DNA of 64,000 nt from Amborella trichopoda (Eukaryota; Streptophyta; Magnoliopsida; Amborellales; Amborellaceae): contig NW_006494789.1 of assembly GCF_000471905.2 (NCBI RefSeq), forward strand, positions 10,446,901 through 10,510,900, given 5' to 3'. The stretch's first letter is position 1, and each line of letters starts with the position of its first letter. Shown piece after piece: positions 10,604 through 22,998 of the stretch. Under the pieces are notes generated by a model. It worked only from the letters and a program-made list of their open reading frames with translations, made no database searches and was not told where the DNA came from. The translations under genes were made by a program, and so were the position numbers.

Positions 10604-11666
10604 TGTTTACCGTAAAAAATTAGAGAGATCTTGAAATGAAGGTCTCTCGGATCTGACACCTTAAAATGATGAAAATGAAATAGTAGGGAAGGTGGGACAA
10701 ATCAAATTCAGATATGAGGTCAGATCTGCTCTGAAACGCGCAGATATACTCTCAGATCTGTGGTGGAGCCAGCATAATTCAAGATATCAAAATACGATTT
10801 TTAGAACGAATTAATAAAAACAAATCAAAATAAAATAAATCAGTAAAGAAATGAAGAAAGAGAGAGGGTTGAGAATGATACCAAACCGGGCCGGATGGCC
10901 CGGGACTCTCAAGCCTTATGAGGCTCACCCGTATCAAAACTGGTCCTCTTTTATCTATCTGATCTGGATATTAGCCAGTACATCCCTTCAGTATATGGTG
11001 GTTGTGCCCTATAGATGGTTCTAGACTCTCTCAGGGTTTAAGGTTGAAGTTGCTGGAGGCTAGCTATAGGGTTTTCATCTCTATCTCTTTAGGTTTTTCT
11101 CTCTCTATCTCTAATCGTATTCTCCGTCTCAGCTAGGGTTTTTTATCTCTTGTCTCAAGCCTCCTTGTCAAATGACCACCAAAAGGGGCCTTATAGGGGT
11201 AATCCTCAATCGAAAAGTCCCATTTTGAGAGTCACGGATTTGGGTGGAACAGGTCGTATCGCCTGGGAGGCATGAGTCGTGTGTCCTGGGCAGCACGCTT
11301 TGTGTCACCCAAGGCTGGGCGGCACAGGTCGTGTCGCTTGGGCGGCATGCTCTATGTCGCACACATCAATTGTTGTTGAAATTGATATTTTTCAATTCTA
11401 GTGTGTTCCTCAGCCTCTTACGAAGCCCTTAGAAAACATTTGGATCAGAACATTTTTTTTTTCTATTTTAAATGATTTTTTTTGTAAAATGGGGGATTTA
11501 CAAAAATCTGGGTCAAAACAGGGGTTTTGCAAGGTTCTGGGCAGGTAAACTGGTTCTGGATCACAAGGTAGGCTATGTGAACTGGATTTGGGCTTATTAG
11601 GTCAAGTGTGGTCCTAAGGGTCGCAGAAACCATAGAATTTGTAAGATTTAAAATGGGGTGTCTACA
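10604..11666 (-). repeat. Element F left LTR (3' LTR)
   Basis: 1,063 bp, TG..CA ends. A hand-aligned 215-bp sample from its start differs from the right LTR at roughly 22 positions (about 10%). It contains a GC-rich array at 11230-11360 with words like GGCGGCACAGGTCGTGTCGC. Confidence 0.9.
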
Positions 11667-11682
11667 GTTGCCCCTCTTTGGC
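11667..11682 (-). promoter_or_regulatory. Polypurine tract of element F
   Basis: The minus strand reads GCCAAAGAGGGGCAAC directly before the LTR start TGTAGACACCCC. This is the priming site for plus-strand DNA synthesis in LTR elements. The same sequence recurs beside the LTR fragment at 15104. Confidence 0.7.
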
Positions 11683-12995
11683 ACTCCCTGTCCTTCGAGG
11701 GACAAGCGAGTGGAAAAGAAGTAGACACTCTAGCATTCCCTGTCCTTCGAGGGGCAGGTGAACGTCAAAGATAAAGCAGACACTTTAAATTTTATCCTGA
11801 AATCACGTGGTCAAGGGGCACACCAACTATCCCTCCAAGTCATTGTGTTCATCAAACTCACCCACTTAGGGCATTTTTCCTTCTAGGGTTTTCGACGTGA
11901 GATGTCGACGAGTTACATAAGCTTGAAAATCGAGTTGGATTTTCTGGCCATGCCACTTAACTTTAGGGTTTGTAGTTTGAAATTTTTAACCTTGGCATTG
12001 TCTTAGGGTTTCCTAAGGTTTTTATAGTTTTAAGGAAAAAGAAGATAATGCAGACATTGAAAATTTGTTCTTGATGTCACGTGGTCAGAGGGTGCACCAA
12101 CTATCCCTCAAAGTCATTGCACTCATGGAGCTCACCCACCTAGGGCATTTTTCCTCCTAGGGTTTTCAGCGTGAGATGTTGGTGAGTTATACAAGCTTGA
12201 AATGTGAGTTAGATTTTTTGTCCACGCCACGTAACTTTAGTTTCAAATCTACCAACTTGCATTGTCCTGGATTTCCTCAGGGTTTCCTAAGGCTTTCTAT
12301 AGGAAGAGACTTATCGGGCTGAATTCGAAGAGAGAGACAAGGCATCAATGCAGTAATCGCGGCAACGCAGTGATCATCATATACTGGTGTCCAAGCTCCT
12401 TCATTTTAAAAGACATTTTAGAAATTTTGAAAGTAGGGGGAAATTTGAAATAGAACCCGGAGCAGGGACAGGTTACGATTTTAACAAAGAAATTAAAATT
12501 TTTGAAAACACAAGACATATAGTAAAAATTTTGAAAAGAGGAAGATATTTCAAAAAACAAGGTTGATTAGCAGTTTTAGTTCCCACAACCATAGAGCCCT
12601 CTAAGCAGTTTAACCTCATGCAGCGATGGACGGTGTAGTCAGCAGTTATACTCATACGACCGATAATGGAGTTTTAATTTTTATTTGCTGCCCCTGTTGG
12701 GGGGTGGTTTTCTTTTAATGTGGGTCTTACAGTTTTACCACTTGTGACCCCTATGGTGGACCTTATGTGAGCGTATTGGGTCTTTTCTTGAATCTTCGGG
12801 ATGAGGAATCGTCAATTATTTCTTTATCTTCCAACCTCATCTCTTGTATTGCAATTCAAAAAGAGTTCTCTAGAGTTTTCGAGAAAATATAGTTTTGAAA
12901 GTACAGGATACTGCTCCTAGGTGTTTAGAATCTCTTTGAATTTTTGAATTCGTTCCTCCACCACCTACCTTTCAAATTTTTAGACGATCTACAAG
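11683..12995 (-). mobile_element. Element F 3' internal region, copy 1
   Basis: Non-coding. It aligns with 15104-16400 almost throughout, including GCTGCCCCTGTTGGGGG.TGG and the end at CCACC.ACCTTTCAAA. Within it, a unit of about 280 bp containing CACGTGGTCA, ACCAACTATCCCTC and AGGGCATTTTTCC occurs twice (about 11790-12010 and 12070-12250). Confidence 0.8.
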
Positions 12996-13005
12996 AAACA
13001 TGACG

Positions 13006-13505
13006 TTAAACTGCTAGAAGATAAACTATGGCATAGTATTGATGCCAATCACACCATTGAGATGTATCGCCTCCATGGAAAGGAGGAATCTTGGATCTTG
13101 TCAGTAATTCTATGATCCTTGCCTTAAGAAACTTCTTCATGACACCGGTCATAAACTCATCAATGGGAGTGAATTCCCTTGGTGTGGAAGTCTGCATTCC
13201 CCATGTAGTAGAATGAATTTTGCAAAAGGGTTGCTTTTCTTGACCATGTTCACCTCCCCTTGTCGAGAGGGTTTTTCGACTATGGCTTTATCTTCCTTGG
13301 ATCGCTCATATTGTGATACTCTTTCAAGCATATCATCAAATGAGTAAGGGACTACCCCCACACTGAAGAACAAGACATATTCTGGAGTCATGTTCTCTAA
13401 TGCTATGCTTACATTTGCGGTTTCAAGGAGTGGAGTTTCAATGACTCGTATAGCGACCTCTCTGAACCTGGTAATAAATAGGGAAGGAGATTCGCCCGAC
13501 TTCCG
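13006..13505 (-). pseudogene. Gag fragment of element F family (minus strand part)
   Basis: Minus-strand reading gives KSGESPSLFITRFREVAIRV, IALENMTPEYVLFF, YSFDDMLERVSQYERSKEDK and, after a frame break, CDWHQYYA. These match the retrotransposon Gag core at 18461-19027 of the same element. Frames are broken at several places. At 13505 the Gag homology stops and continues in the opposite orientation. Confidence 0.8.
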
Positions 13506-14250
13506 TTTGCTGGAAGTTAACTCAGGAGAATCACAAGCTGTGCCCAAACCCGAAGAACATCTACAAAGGACTTGGAGCACAAGAAGAAATCAACTGAAAA
13601 GTCCAGTAGATGAAGAACAAAATGAGCATAACCTTATCCAAGAGTTAATGACTAAGGATACTCAAGATCAAAGCATTGAGGATGACCTTAACTCCAAGCC
13701 CATGACCGAAGAAGGTGGAGAAGAAAGGGGTATTGCATATGGGATTCTACTCTAAGATAAACTCCAAAAAATGGCACAAGAAATCCCCATCATCAAGAGT
13801 CACACTAGGGCATATGAACCCTTCAATTAGTACTTTCAAGTTAATACAATAAATGATTCATACATGTGTGGCAATGAATCAAACTCGTAAGAGTAATATG
13901 AACTCGGGCATAAGCTCAACCAAAGTTTTGAAGCTATAGATTCCCAAGCCCATGATGACTAAAAAAACCTTAATTCTAGGACAATAACTCGTGAGGAGGC
14001 AAATGATCAAGTGCTAAAAGGAAGCCCTTCACGTCAAAACCTTGACAACCCACCTAAGTGGGATAAATATGATGAGGACGAAGTTTCAGAAATTGATGTG
14101 ATCCAGATCAACGAGAAGAGATCATCTTCTAAACAATGGGTCAACACCTCGAAGTCTCCCATTACGCTTTCAAACAAGGGGCCAACACCTCAAAGAGAAT
14201 CCCTTCCCTATCCATCTCTATCTAAATCTTCCATAAATTTCATCTAAAGG
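13506..14250 (+). pseudogene. Inverted Gag-linker fragment (plus strand part)
   Basis: Plus-strand reading gives RTWSTRRNQLKSPVDEEQNE, AQEIPIIKSHTRAYEPFN, QNLDNPPKWDKYDEDE and DVIQINEKRSSSKQWVNTSK. The same protein is coded on the minus strand at 17552-18230, so this piece is inverted relative to the rest of element F. It joins the minus-strand Gag part at a shared GTTAAC. Several stops interrupt it. Confidence 0.85.
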
Positions 14251-14339
14251 GATTTGTTGCTATCTAAGTAAATCTCCTCTCAAGGAAATAATTTCTCTCT
14301 ATTTCCCAAAATCCTCTTAACAACGAGTGTCCAACTCTT

Positions 14340-14654
14340 TCAATTTTATTTTTAAAGACATTTTAGATATTTGAAATAGAACCCGGAGCAAGGACATGTT
14401 ACGATTTTAACAAAGAAATTAAAGTTTATGAAAACATAAGGCATATAATGAAAACTTTTTAAAAAGAGAGATATTTCAAAAAAAAAAATTTGGTTAGTAG
14501 TTTTAACTATTGCAACCATAGAGTCCTCTAAGAAGTTTAACGTCATGCAGCGATGGACGGTGTAGTCGGCATGGGCTGTTTTCATAATTTCTAAAACGTC
14601 TTTTAAAACGAAGGAGCTTGGACACCCGTACATAATGAGTACCGCATTTGCCGT
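14340..14654. repeat. Scrambled shards of the F 3' region, with an inverted piece
   Basis: 14340-14570 repeats the sequence at 12405-12640 in the same orientation (TAGAACCCGGAGCARGGACA, GCGATGGACGGTGTAGTC). 14580-14635 then repeats part of 12375-12435 in reverse complement (AAGGAGCTTGGACAC). The piece is a small foldback made of pieces of the same source. Confidence 0.75.
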
Positions 14655-15103
14655 TGGTAGTGGTAGGGTGGTTGTGCCCTAGAAATGACTTAGAACTGGG
14701 GTTTTCATGCTTAGGTTAAGGTTTTCTCTTTGGTCTCTCTTTGTTCTCTTCCCTAGGGTTCTGATCTCCCAAGGCTGGGCGAGACGTGCAGTGTCGTGCA
14801 CACCAATTTTTTTCAAAATTGATATTTTCAATTTTATGTGTTCCTAGGACTCTTGTGAAGCCCTCAAAGAAAATTTGGGTCAAAACGGATTTTTTTACTA
14901 TTTTTATTGATTTTTTTGGTAAAACAGGGCGTTTGCAGAAATCTGGGTCAAAACAGAGTTTTTATAGGGTTCCGGACAGGCAGATTGGTTCTGGGTCACA
15001 AGATAGGTTGTCTGAACTATAGATTTGGATTTACTAGGCTAAGTTTGGTCCTAAGGGTTCAAGAAACCATAGAATTTTCTATATTTAAAATGGGGTGTCT
15101 ACA
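14655..15103 (-). repeat. Third, truncated LTR copy inside element F
   Basis: About 450 bp matches the right-hand part of the F LTR: GGTGGTTGTGCCCTA near the start, then CCAAGGCTGGGCG, and the end TAAAATGGGGTGTCTACA. It is followed by the same polypurine tract as the real left LTR. A third LTR end inside an element with an intact target duplication points to recombination with, or insertion of, a sibling copy. Confidence 0.85.
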
Positions 15104-16400
15104 GTTGCCCCTCTTTAGCACTCCCTGTCCTTTGAGGGGCAGGTGAAAGTCAAAGATAAAGCATACATTTTAAATTTTATCCTAAAGTCACGTGGTCAGG
15201 GGGCACACCAACTATCCCTCCAAATCATTGTGCTCATCAAGCTCATCCACCTAAGGCATTTTTCCTCTTAGGGTTTTCGGTGTGAAATGTCGATGAGTTG
15301 CACAAGCTTGAAACTCGAGTTGGATTTTCTGGCCATGCCACTTAACTTCAGGGGTTTTATAGTTTGAAATTTTTAAGCCTGACTTTTTCTTTGATGTCCT
15401 TAGGGTTTCCTAAGGCTTTCTATAGTTTTAAGGGAAAAGAGGATAATGCAGACATTGAAAATTTGTTCTTGATGTCAAATAGTCAAAGGGCGCACCAACT
15501 ATTCCTCCAAGTCATTGCTCTCACAAAGCTCACCCACCTAGGGCATTTTTCCTCTTAGGATTTTCGGTGAGAGATGTCCATGAGTTATATAAGCTTGAAA
15601 CTCGAGTTGGATTTTTTGGCCATGCTACTTAACTTCAGTTTCAAATCTACAAACCTGCATTTTCTTGGATTTCCTCAAGGTTTCCTAAGGCTTTCTATAG
15701 GAAAATTCATTCTATAGGAAGAGACTTGTTTCACCGAATCCGAAGAGAGAGATGAGGCAGCAACGTGGTAATCGTAGCAACGCGGTGATCATCATATACG
15801 GGTTTCCAAGTTCCTTCATTTTAAAAGATATTTTAGAAATTTTGAAAGTAGGGGGAAATTTGAAATAGAACCAGGAGCAGGGACAGGTTACGATTTTAAC
15901 AAAGAAATTAAAGTTTTTGAAAACACAAGACCTATAGTGAAAATTTTGAAACGAGGAAGATATTTCAAAAAACAATGTTGGTTAGCAGTTTTAGCTCGCA
16001 CAACCATATAGCCCTCTAAGCAGTTTAACGTCATGCGGTAATGCGCGGTGTAATCGGCAGTTATACTCATACGACCGACCGTGGAGTTTTTATTTTTTTG
16101 CTGCCCCTGTTGGGGGTTGGTTTTCTTTTAATGTGGGTCTTACAGTTTTACCACTTGTGACCCCTTTGGTGGACCCTATGTGAGTGTATTCAGTCTTTGC
16201 TTGAATCTTCGGGACGATGAATCATCAAGTATTTATTTATCTTCCAACATCAGCTCTTGTATTGCAATTCAAAGAGAGTTCTCTAGAGTTTTCGAGCTAA
16301 ATATAGCTTTGAAAGTACAGGATAATGTTCTTAGGTGTTCAGAATCTCTTTGGATTTTCGATTTCATTCCTCCACCACCCACCTTTCAAAGTTTCAGATG
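15104..16400 (-). mobile_element. Element F 3' internal region, copy 2
   Basis: This non-coding stretch starts with the polypurine-tract complement GTTGCCCCTCTTT and aligns with 11667-12995, including its internal ~280-bp duplication (about 15170-15370 and 15450-15650). It is followed by 600 bp (16400-17030) of low-complexity sequence with poly-T and GAAGAAGA runs where I see no gene. Confidence 0.8.
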
Positions 16401-17030
16401 ATCTAGGTACTTAACAATGTTTCGTCAGGCTAATGCTTATTGATTTTCCTTTAACACAACTTTGACTCAGGAGAGGAAAGGAAGATGTTCAGAGGTCCCT
16501 TTTGGGTTTTCAGCTCGGTAGCCTTTTTTCCAACGCTTGGGGTTCCTTTCGAATTTTCAGCCCAGCGGATTTTTTTTTTTTTTTGAAGAAGAAGAGGAAG
16601 AGAACAATGACAATGAAAGAGGAGGAGGAAGAAGAAGAGTCAAATGTGCCCCCTTTTTCTTTTTTTTAACATTTCACCTTAAGATCAGGTAAGAATTCAA
16701 TCATCTTTCTCTCCTCCAAGTGGCAGGGAGGTTCTAATATCGGTCTTCCTCTGATTTCCCTTGACCTAGGTCAGTATCGAAAATCTCTTTGACAATGACT
16801 GTTGAATTTCCGTTGAATTGGTCCACTTGAACCTTGATCTTGGGACTAAAAATCACTCTCAGTTTCTAAATCCCTTAGCCTGTTGTATGGATGGATAGGC
16901 TCGTCAGTGTTTTCCTGTTAATGGAGTACTTCATGTGTGAGGCATGAATGCCTCATTTGGTCATTTGCAAGGGTCTCCTTTTTGGCAATCTTTTTCATTG
17001 CAAATTTCGAATTGTTTTTACTAGATGGTA

Positions 17031-20000
17031 CTACATGGTACTAGATGGCCTTACGACATGTTGGGAGTAAACAAAGAAGGGTTCAATCTCATTAGTTTCC
17101 CTTTCTGTTTCGTTAGGAACTTGTTCTTCACAGGATGCATCCTCTTGACATGGTGGTGCTCTGGTTATCGAAGTTGTGCTCATGTTGTTAATGACTTTTA
17201 GAGAGCCTGCCTCTTGAGTAGGTAACATGGTTGGATTTCCAATATCCAATTCTTGATCCCAGATGGGTGGATCATTCCAGAAATCTTGTGAAGGTGACCC
17301 AAGTGGGCCCTTTAGAATTTCTAAAGATTCAAGCTCTATTAATTCTAGTGAAGATGTCAAATCTTTAGGAATAGTCAAATTTGGGCTCTTTCTTCTCCAT
17401 CATCTATAACTGGGTTCACCTCGAGAGGTGACTCGGTTAAATCTTCTAAGCTTGGATCCTCATCCCATGTTGGTGGATTGGCGAAGAAGTCTGGTAAAGG
17501 TGGCCCAGGTAGGCCCCTTAGAATTTCCAAAGGTTCGACTTCTTTTGATAGTTAGGGTGTTGGTCCCTTGTTTGGAAGCGTAATGAGAGATTTCAGGGTG
17601 TTGACCCCTTGTTTGGAAGATGATCCCTTCTCATTAATCTGGATCACATCAATTTCTAACATGTCGTCCTCATCATATTGATCCCACTTAGGTGGGTTGT
17701 CAAGGTTTTGGGGTGAAGGGCTTTCTTTTAGCACTTGCTCATTTGCCCCCTCACAAATTATTGCCCCAGGATTAAAGTTTTTCTTGTCGTCATGGGCTTG
17801 GAAATCCATAGCTTCCAAACCTTGGTTGAGCGTACGCTCGAGTTCATACTGCTCTTGCTGGTTTGATTCGTTGCCACACACGTACGGACCATTTATTATA
17901 TTAACTTGGATATACGGGAAGAAGGGTTCACATGCCCTAGTGTGACTCTTAATGATGGGGATTTCTTGTGTCACTTTTGAGAGTGTATATTGGAGTGGAA
18001 TATCATATGTGTTACCCTTTTCTTTTCCCCTTTTTTCAGTTATGGGCTTGAAGCTAAGATCATCCTCACTGTTTTGATCTTAAATATCCTTAGTTATTAA
18101 TTCCTGGGTGAGTTTATGCTCGTTTTGTTCTGTACTTTCCAGTTGATTTCTTCTTGTGCTCCAAGGCCTCTGTGGATGTTCATCCGGTTTGAGCACAGCT
18201 GGTGATTCGTCAGAGTTAATCTGGTTGACATCAATATTCTTTGTTGAGACATCTAGAGTTTATGATTTCCCTTTGTTGTTAACATCTTCCTTTTCGACAA
18301 TTATCATGGCGCTATCGATGAGAGCTTGAATTCTATGTCAAAAAGCTCGGCATTCCTCAATGTTATGAGCATAGTTTTGATGCCAATCGCACCATCGAGA
18401 TGTATTGCCTCCATGGAAAGGAGGAATCTTGGCTTCTATCGGTAATTCTATGAGCTTTGCCTAAAGAAACCTTTTAAGGACATCAATCATAGGGTCATTA
18501 ATCGGAGTGAATTTTCTTGGTGTGGAAGTCTGCATTCTCCATGTGGTAGAATGAATTTTGGTCTTTCCCTGTGAATGATTTGAAGAAGGGTGGCTTTTCT
18601 TAATCATGTTCACCTCTCCTTCTGGAAAGGGTTTTTCAAGTGCGGCTTTATCTTCATTGGCTCGCTCATATCGTGATACTCTTTCAATCATAACATCAAA
18701 TGAGTAAGGGACTGCCCTCCTACTGAAGAACGTGACATATTCTAGGGTCATGTTCTCTAATGCTATGCTTACCTTCGCAGTTTTAGGGAGTGGAGTTTCA
18801 ATGACTTGCATAGTGGCCTCTCTGAATCTTGTTATAAATCGAGAAGGAGACTCACTCGACTTCTGTTTGACGGAAGTTAACACACCAAGGGTGATGGATC
18901 TTGGCCTTCCTCCGTTATAGCAAGAGGAAAATTGCCTGAACATTTTATCAAGGGTAGCTTGAGGGTTATCCTTCATGAATCTTCGGTGCCACATCAAAGG
19001 TTCTTGTGATAAGCTATGTGAGAACATGGCCTTTAGTTGGTTGGGTCAGTCTCGCAGTGTGTAGACCATCAATAAGTAGGCGTTGATGTGTGCCTCAGGA
19101 TCCCCTTTCCCTGAAAATTTGTTTACGAACTGTGGCATCACAAACCCCTCTGGTAGATCTTCTAGGTGCCATAGAACTTCTTGTACATAAGCTTTAGGAG
19201 TTGAGAAATCCCATATTCTTATTTTCTCTAAAGAGTCTTGGAGTTTTTTCATACAAGCGAATTAAGCCGTCGCTATAGCTGTGAGTTGGATCGGTTCTAT
19301 GGTCTGTTGAACCTGACTTTGTGGCATGTGTCTCGCATGAAGTGGCTGTTGGGCCTATGTAGCAGGTTGTCCCAAGGACTGAGGCTGAGGAATCTGTTGA
19401 ACTTGATGTGTCGGTTATAGGCTTGAGTTGATTGGGTCAAAGCATACACATTATTCGGAGGTTGCGCAATTTGACCATGCAAGAAGGCTTGCAGAATAGG
19501 ATCGCCACTTAACTGGGATGGACGACTCAAACTGCTATGATGACTAGATCTATGACCTTGGGTAGCTAAGTCTACCTGCCCCTGACCTTGACTGGATGAT
19601 CTATCCCTAGGGTTAGTGTGTTCTCTTGCCCTGACACTAGACTAATAGAGTGAAGGAATGCCATAACCACTGTCAGAAGGAGTCTGCCCTTTAAGTAGTC
19701 TTGGGCTTGAGTGATGATTAAAATTAGACCCCTGTCCCGGAGGGGGTTGGATTGGCAGGCTAACAGCCCTAGGGTTATCCTGGTCTGGTCCAAAATGTTA
19801 AACTTGGCCTATGTCTTGAGCTTATGACTTGACTTTCCTAGATTGAGTGCATTGGATGGTGTATCTTCTATTGAGGAGATCTTGAAAGTAAGCATGCACT
19901 TTAGGGTTGTCTTTATATCGTGCTAGGTCAAAACCGTGATCTTTACTAGTGATGGGTTGCTCGGGTAGACTTTCCTTAGTTGTTTGTGAACCCACTCACT

Positions 20001-20400
20001 CACTAATTGGCTGATTGCCAAGACTGGAATGTTGGGCTGCTAATTGACCATCGCAGTTTGTACGGCTAAGATCAGTTGACTCGGGGATTTGGGCCGGGGC
20101 CTTGTTCTTGTTGTGCCGACTGGATTTGAGGTTAACTCCTATGTCTTGAAGGATTGCCCCAGGCCTGACCCCCTTAACTATTCAAGGTGTTACGACCCTT
20201 ATCAACCTGTTGGCTCATGACTTCTAAGGGGTGGCCTTGAAGGCAGCTTAGACAACTAGGTTTGGTTCCATGTGGGTTAAGAGTCGGCTCACTGACACGA
20301 GTGTTATGGATGATTGGTGAGGGAGCACTGTGACGGTGCCTCTCGAACTGACTAGGTTCTCCAGATCTAGACTGAGCTGGGATCATAGGGTTGGACCTTG
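17031..20400 (-). pseudogene. Tat-type Gag polyprotein remnant of element F
   Basis: Read on the minus strand from about 20400 down. The N-terminal part has weak frames (QFERHRHSAPSPIIHN; ARYKDNPKVHAYFQ). The capsid-like core at 18461-19252 includes FVMPQFVNKFSGKGDPEAHI, EPLMWHRRFMKDNPQAT, SESPSRFITRFREATMQVIE and YSFDVMIERVSRYERANEDK, the pattern of the retrotransposon Gag family. It continues with a frame containing PPFHGGNTSRWCDWHQNYAH (near 18400), the zinc-finger-like region that ends Gag in Tat elements. An acidic linker follows with three NPP.WD motifs (near 17250, 17470 and 17690). Gag would form the virus-like particle that packages the element RNA. Stops and frameshifts are present throughout. 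No protease, RT or integrase follows to the left. Confidence 0.8.
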
Positions 20401-20639
20401 CTCAACCATGATCCTGGGTCATAATTCCTAGACTTGCTGAGATCTAGACTCGACGCCTCATGGTAGAACTACTATGTCTCTAGGGGCAAACCCCTAACTA
20501 AGATCTAGGCTAAGACTAGACTGGATGAAACCTGTTAGACTCAATGGGTTTTGGTTTGAACCATGAACTAGAGTAAACCTAGTCTAGCTCTAGAGGAAAC
20601 TCTAAGCTTAGACTTATGCTAGAACCTAGACTAAGACCT

Positions 20640-21080
20640 AGATTAGATGAGTACGAGATTCGGCTCGGACCAAGAGTGGGTCTGAATTCATACTTGGGTG
20701 TACGTGGTTTGGACCTGAATTGAGCTGGGTACAAGCCAGGGCTTGGACCAAGAGGGTTGTGATGATCAGGGTGTGAACTCGGACTGGATCAAAGTTGGTT
20801 TAAGCATGAGCCCTTGGCTCAGACCAAAAAGGGGCCTAGGTTCGGACCTAGGTGTGAACCTAGTTCAGACCTGGGCTAGGCTGGGTATAAACCTGAACTT
20901 GGACCCAGAGAGTTTTAATGATCAGGCCAGGTGTGGACCTGGACTGGATCAAAGATGAACTAGGAACGAGCCTTCGGATTGGACCAAGAGCGGCCTAAGT
21001 TCGGACCAAGGTGAAATCTGGTTCGGACCTAGGCTAGGCTAGGTATAAGTCTGAACCTGGACCCAAAGGGTTCAGCTCGG
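20640..21080. repeat. ~165-bp imperfect tandem repeat in the F leader
   Basis: About two and a half units share TTCGGACC, GGGCTAGGCTGGGTATAAAC, TGAACTTGGACC, GATCAGG and GACTGGATCAAAG. Successive units begin near 20740, 20910 and 21075. No coding potential is evident. 21080-21720 shows no gene either. Confidence 0.7.
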
Positions 21081-22062
21081 ACCAAAAGCAGATTCAGGCT
21101 GAGACCCAAGATCAACCAGCAAAAATAAGCAAGCAAGCACACGAAACGTTTGAGCTAGTATTGTACTATAGGTAGGCTTGGCTTGAGAGTGGGTTCCTAA
21201 CTATAGAAATGTGGCTAGGAGGCTATAGGTCCCCACATAGGTCCTGGCCTCCTGTTATAGGATGTTCACCAAGTCCTACTATACGTGGAGTTGTTTTGAA
21301 GCAAAGGATTACGGAGGGGCACTCACAATTAAAGTTATGTGAATCCCAACCGCCTCGACTCTCAAAGCTAGGTTCCCCTCACGCCGTTAAACGTGGATTT
21401 GGGGGTTTTTGAAATATTTGTTTGCTGGTTTTCCGGGCACTCCAGGTCCGGTGTGTAATAAAAGTGCGTAATGAAGCACGCAATAAAAAATAATATCAAG
21501 CACACAAAAACACGATGCAAAGAAAGAAAATAAGTGGGCGTTTGGCACTGATCGTGCCTAGCGATGCGGCTTCGAGGCAATTCGCTCGAAGCACAGTATA
21601 GGTGGAGGTGTAAGGAACCTTTAAGAAGGTAAGTTAGAACAATGAGACCAGGCGCAGTCCATGTTAAGTCGAGCACTGCCCGAGTCAAGGGTGACTCGAA
21701 CGGGACACGGTTCAGGGAGGGTGCGAGTAGCCCTCGATGTATTTTTTTTTTTTTTAGTTTTTGATCTTTTTTAAGTTTGATGAAACACAGTTAAACTACA
21801 TGTCGTGAAAGCAGGAAAAACATGGTTTCAGTCAAAATTAACAAACTAAAATAAAAAAGAAAAAGTCAGGAGTAGGAAAGACTTATCCGAAGCAAAATAT
21901 TTTTTTTTATTTTTAAATAATTTATTTTAAGCCAAAAATTGGTGAAAAAACACAAAACATTCCCTGGAACCCAGAATGTTTCTGGGACCTCTGTGACAAG
22001 GCGGCACGGATCGTGTCGCCTGGGCGGCATCGGTCGTGTCGCCCAAAAAAGAAAAATTTTTT

Positions 22063-22064
22063 TT

Positions 22065-22149
<85 letters not shown>

Positions 22150-22163
22150 TATTATTATTATTA
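22063..22163. repeat. (TTA)n microsatellite at gap edge
   Basis: An ATT/TTA trinucleotide run of about 100 bp, with two phase slips, runs straight into the N block and is probably the cause of the assembly break. Confidence 0.95.
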
Positions 22164-22998
22164 NNNNNNNNNNNNNNNNNNNNNNNNNNNNNNNNNNNNN
22201 NNNNNNNNNNNNNNNNNNNNNNNNNNNNNNNNNNNNNNNNNNNNNNNNNNNNNNNNNNNNNNNNNNNNNNNNNNNNNNNNNNNNNNNNNNNNNNNNNNNN
22301 NNNNNNNNNNNNNNNNNNNNNNNNNNNNNNNNNNNNNNNNNNNNNNNNNNNNNNNNNNNNNNNNNNNNNNNNNNNNNNNNNNNNNNNNNNNNNNNNNNNN
22401 NNNNNNNNNNNNNNNNNNNNNNNNNNNNNNNNNNNNNNNNNNNNNNNNNNNNNNNNNNNNNNNNNNNNNNNNNNNNNNNNNNNNNNNNNNNNNNNNNNNN
22501 NNNNNNNNNNNNNNNNNNNNNNNNNNNNNNNNNNNNNNNNNNNNNNNNNNNNNNNNNNNNNNNNNNNNNNNNNNNNNNNNNNNNNNNNNNNNNNNNNNNN
22601 NNNNNNNNNNNNNNNNNNNNNNNNNNNNNNNNNNNNNNNNNNNNNNNNNNNNNNNNNNNNNNNNNNNNNNNNNNNNNNNNNNNNNNNNNNNNNNNNNNNN
22701 NNNNNNNNNNNNNNNNNNNNNNNNNNNNNNNNNNNNNNNNNNNNNNNNNNNNNNNNNNNNNNNNNNNNNNNNNNNNNNNNNNNNNNNNNNNNNNNNNNNN
22801 NNNNNNNNNNNNNNNNNNNNNNNNNNNNNNNNNNNNNNNNNNNNNNNNNNNNNNNNNNNNNNNNNNNNNNNNNNNNNNNNNNNNNNNNNNNNNNNNNNNN
22901 NNNNNNNNNNNNNNNNNNNNNNNNNNNNNNNNNNNNNNNNNNNNNNNNNNNNNNNNNNNNNNNNNNNNNNNNNNNNNNNNNNNNNNNNNNNNNNNNNN
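22164..22998. other. Assembly gap, 835 N
   Basis: Unknown bases inside the leader repeats of element F. Any apparent reading frame across it is an artefact. Confidence 1.
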
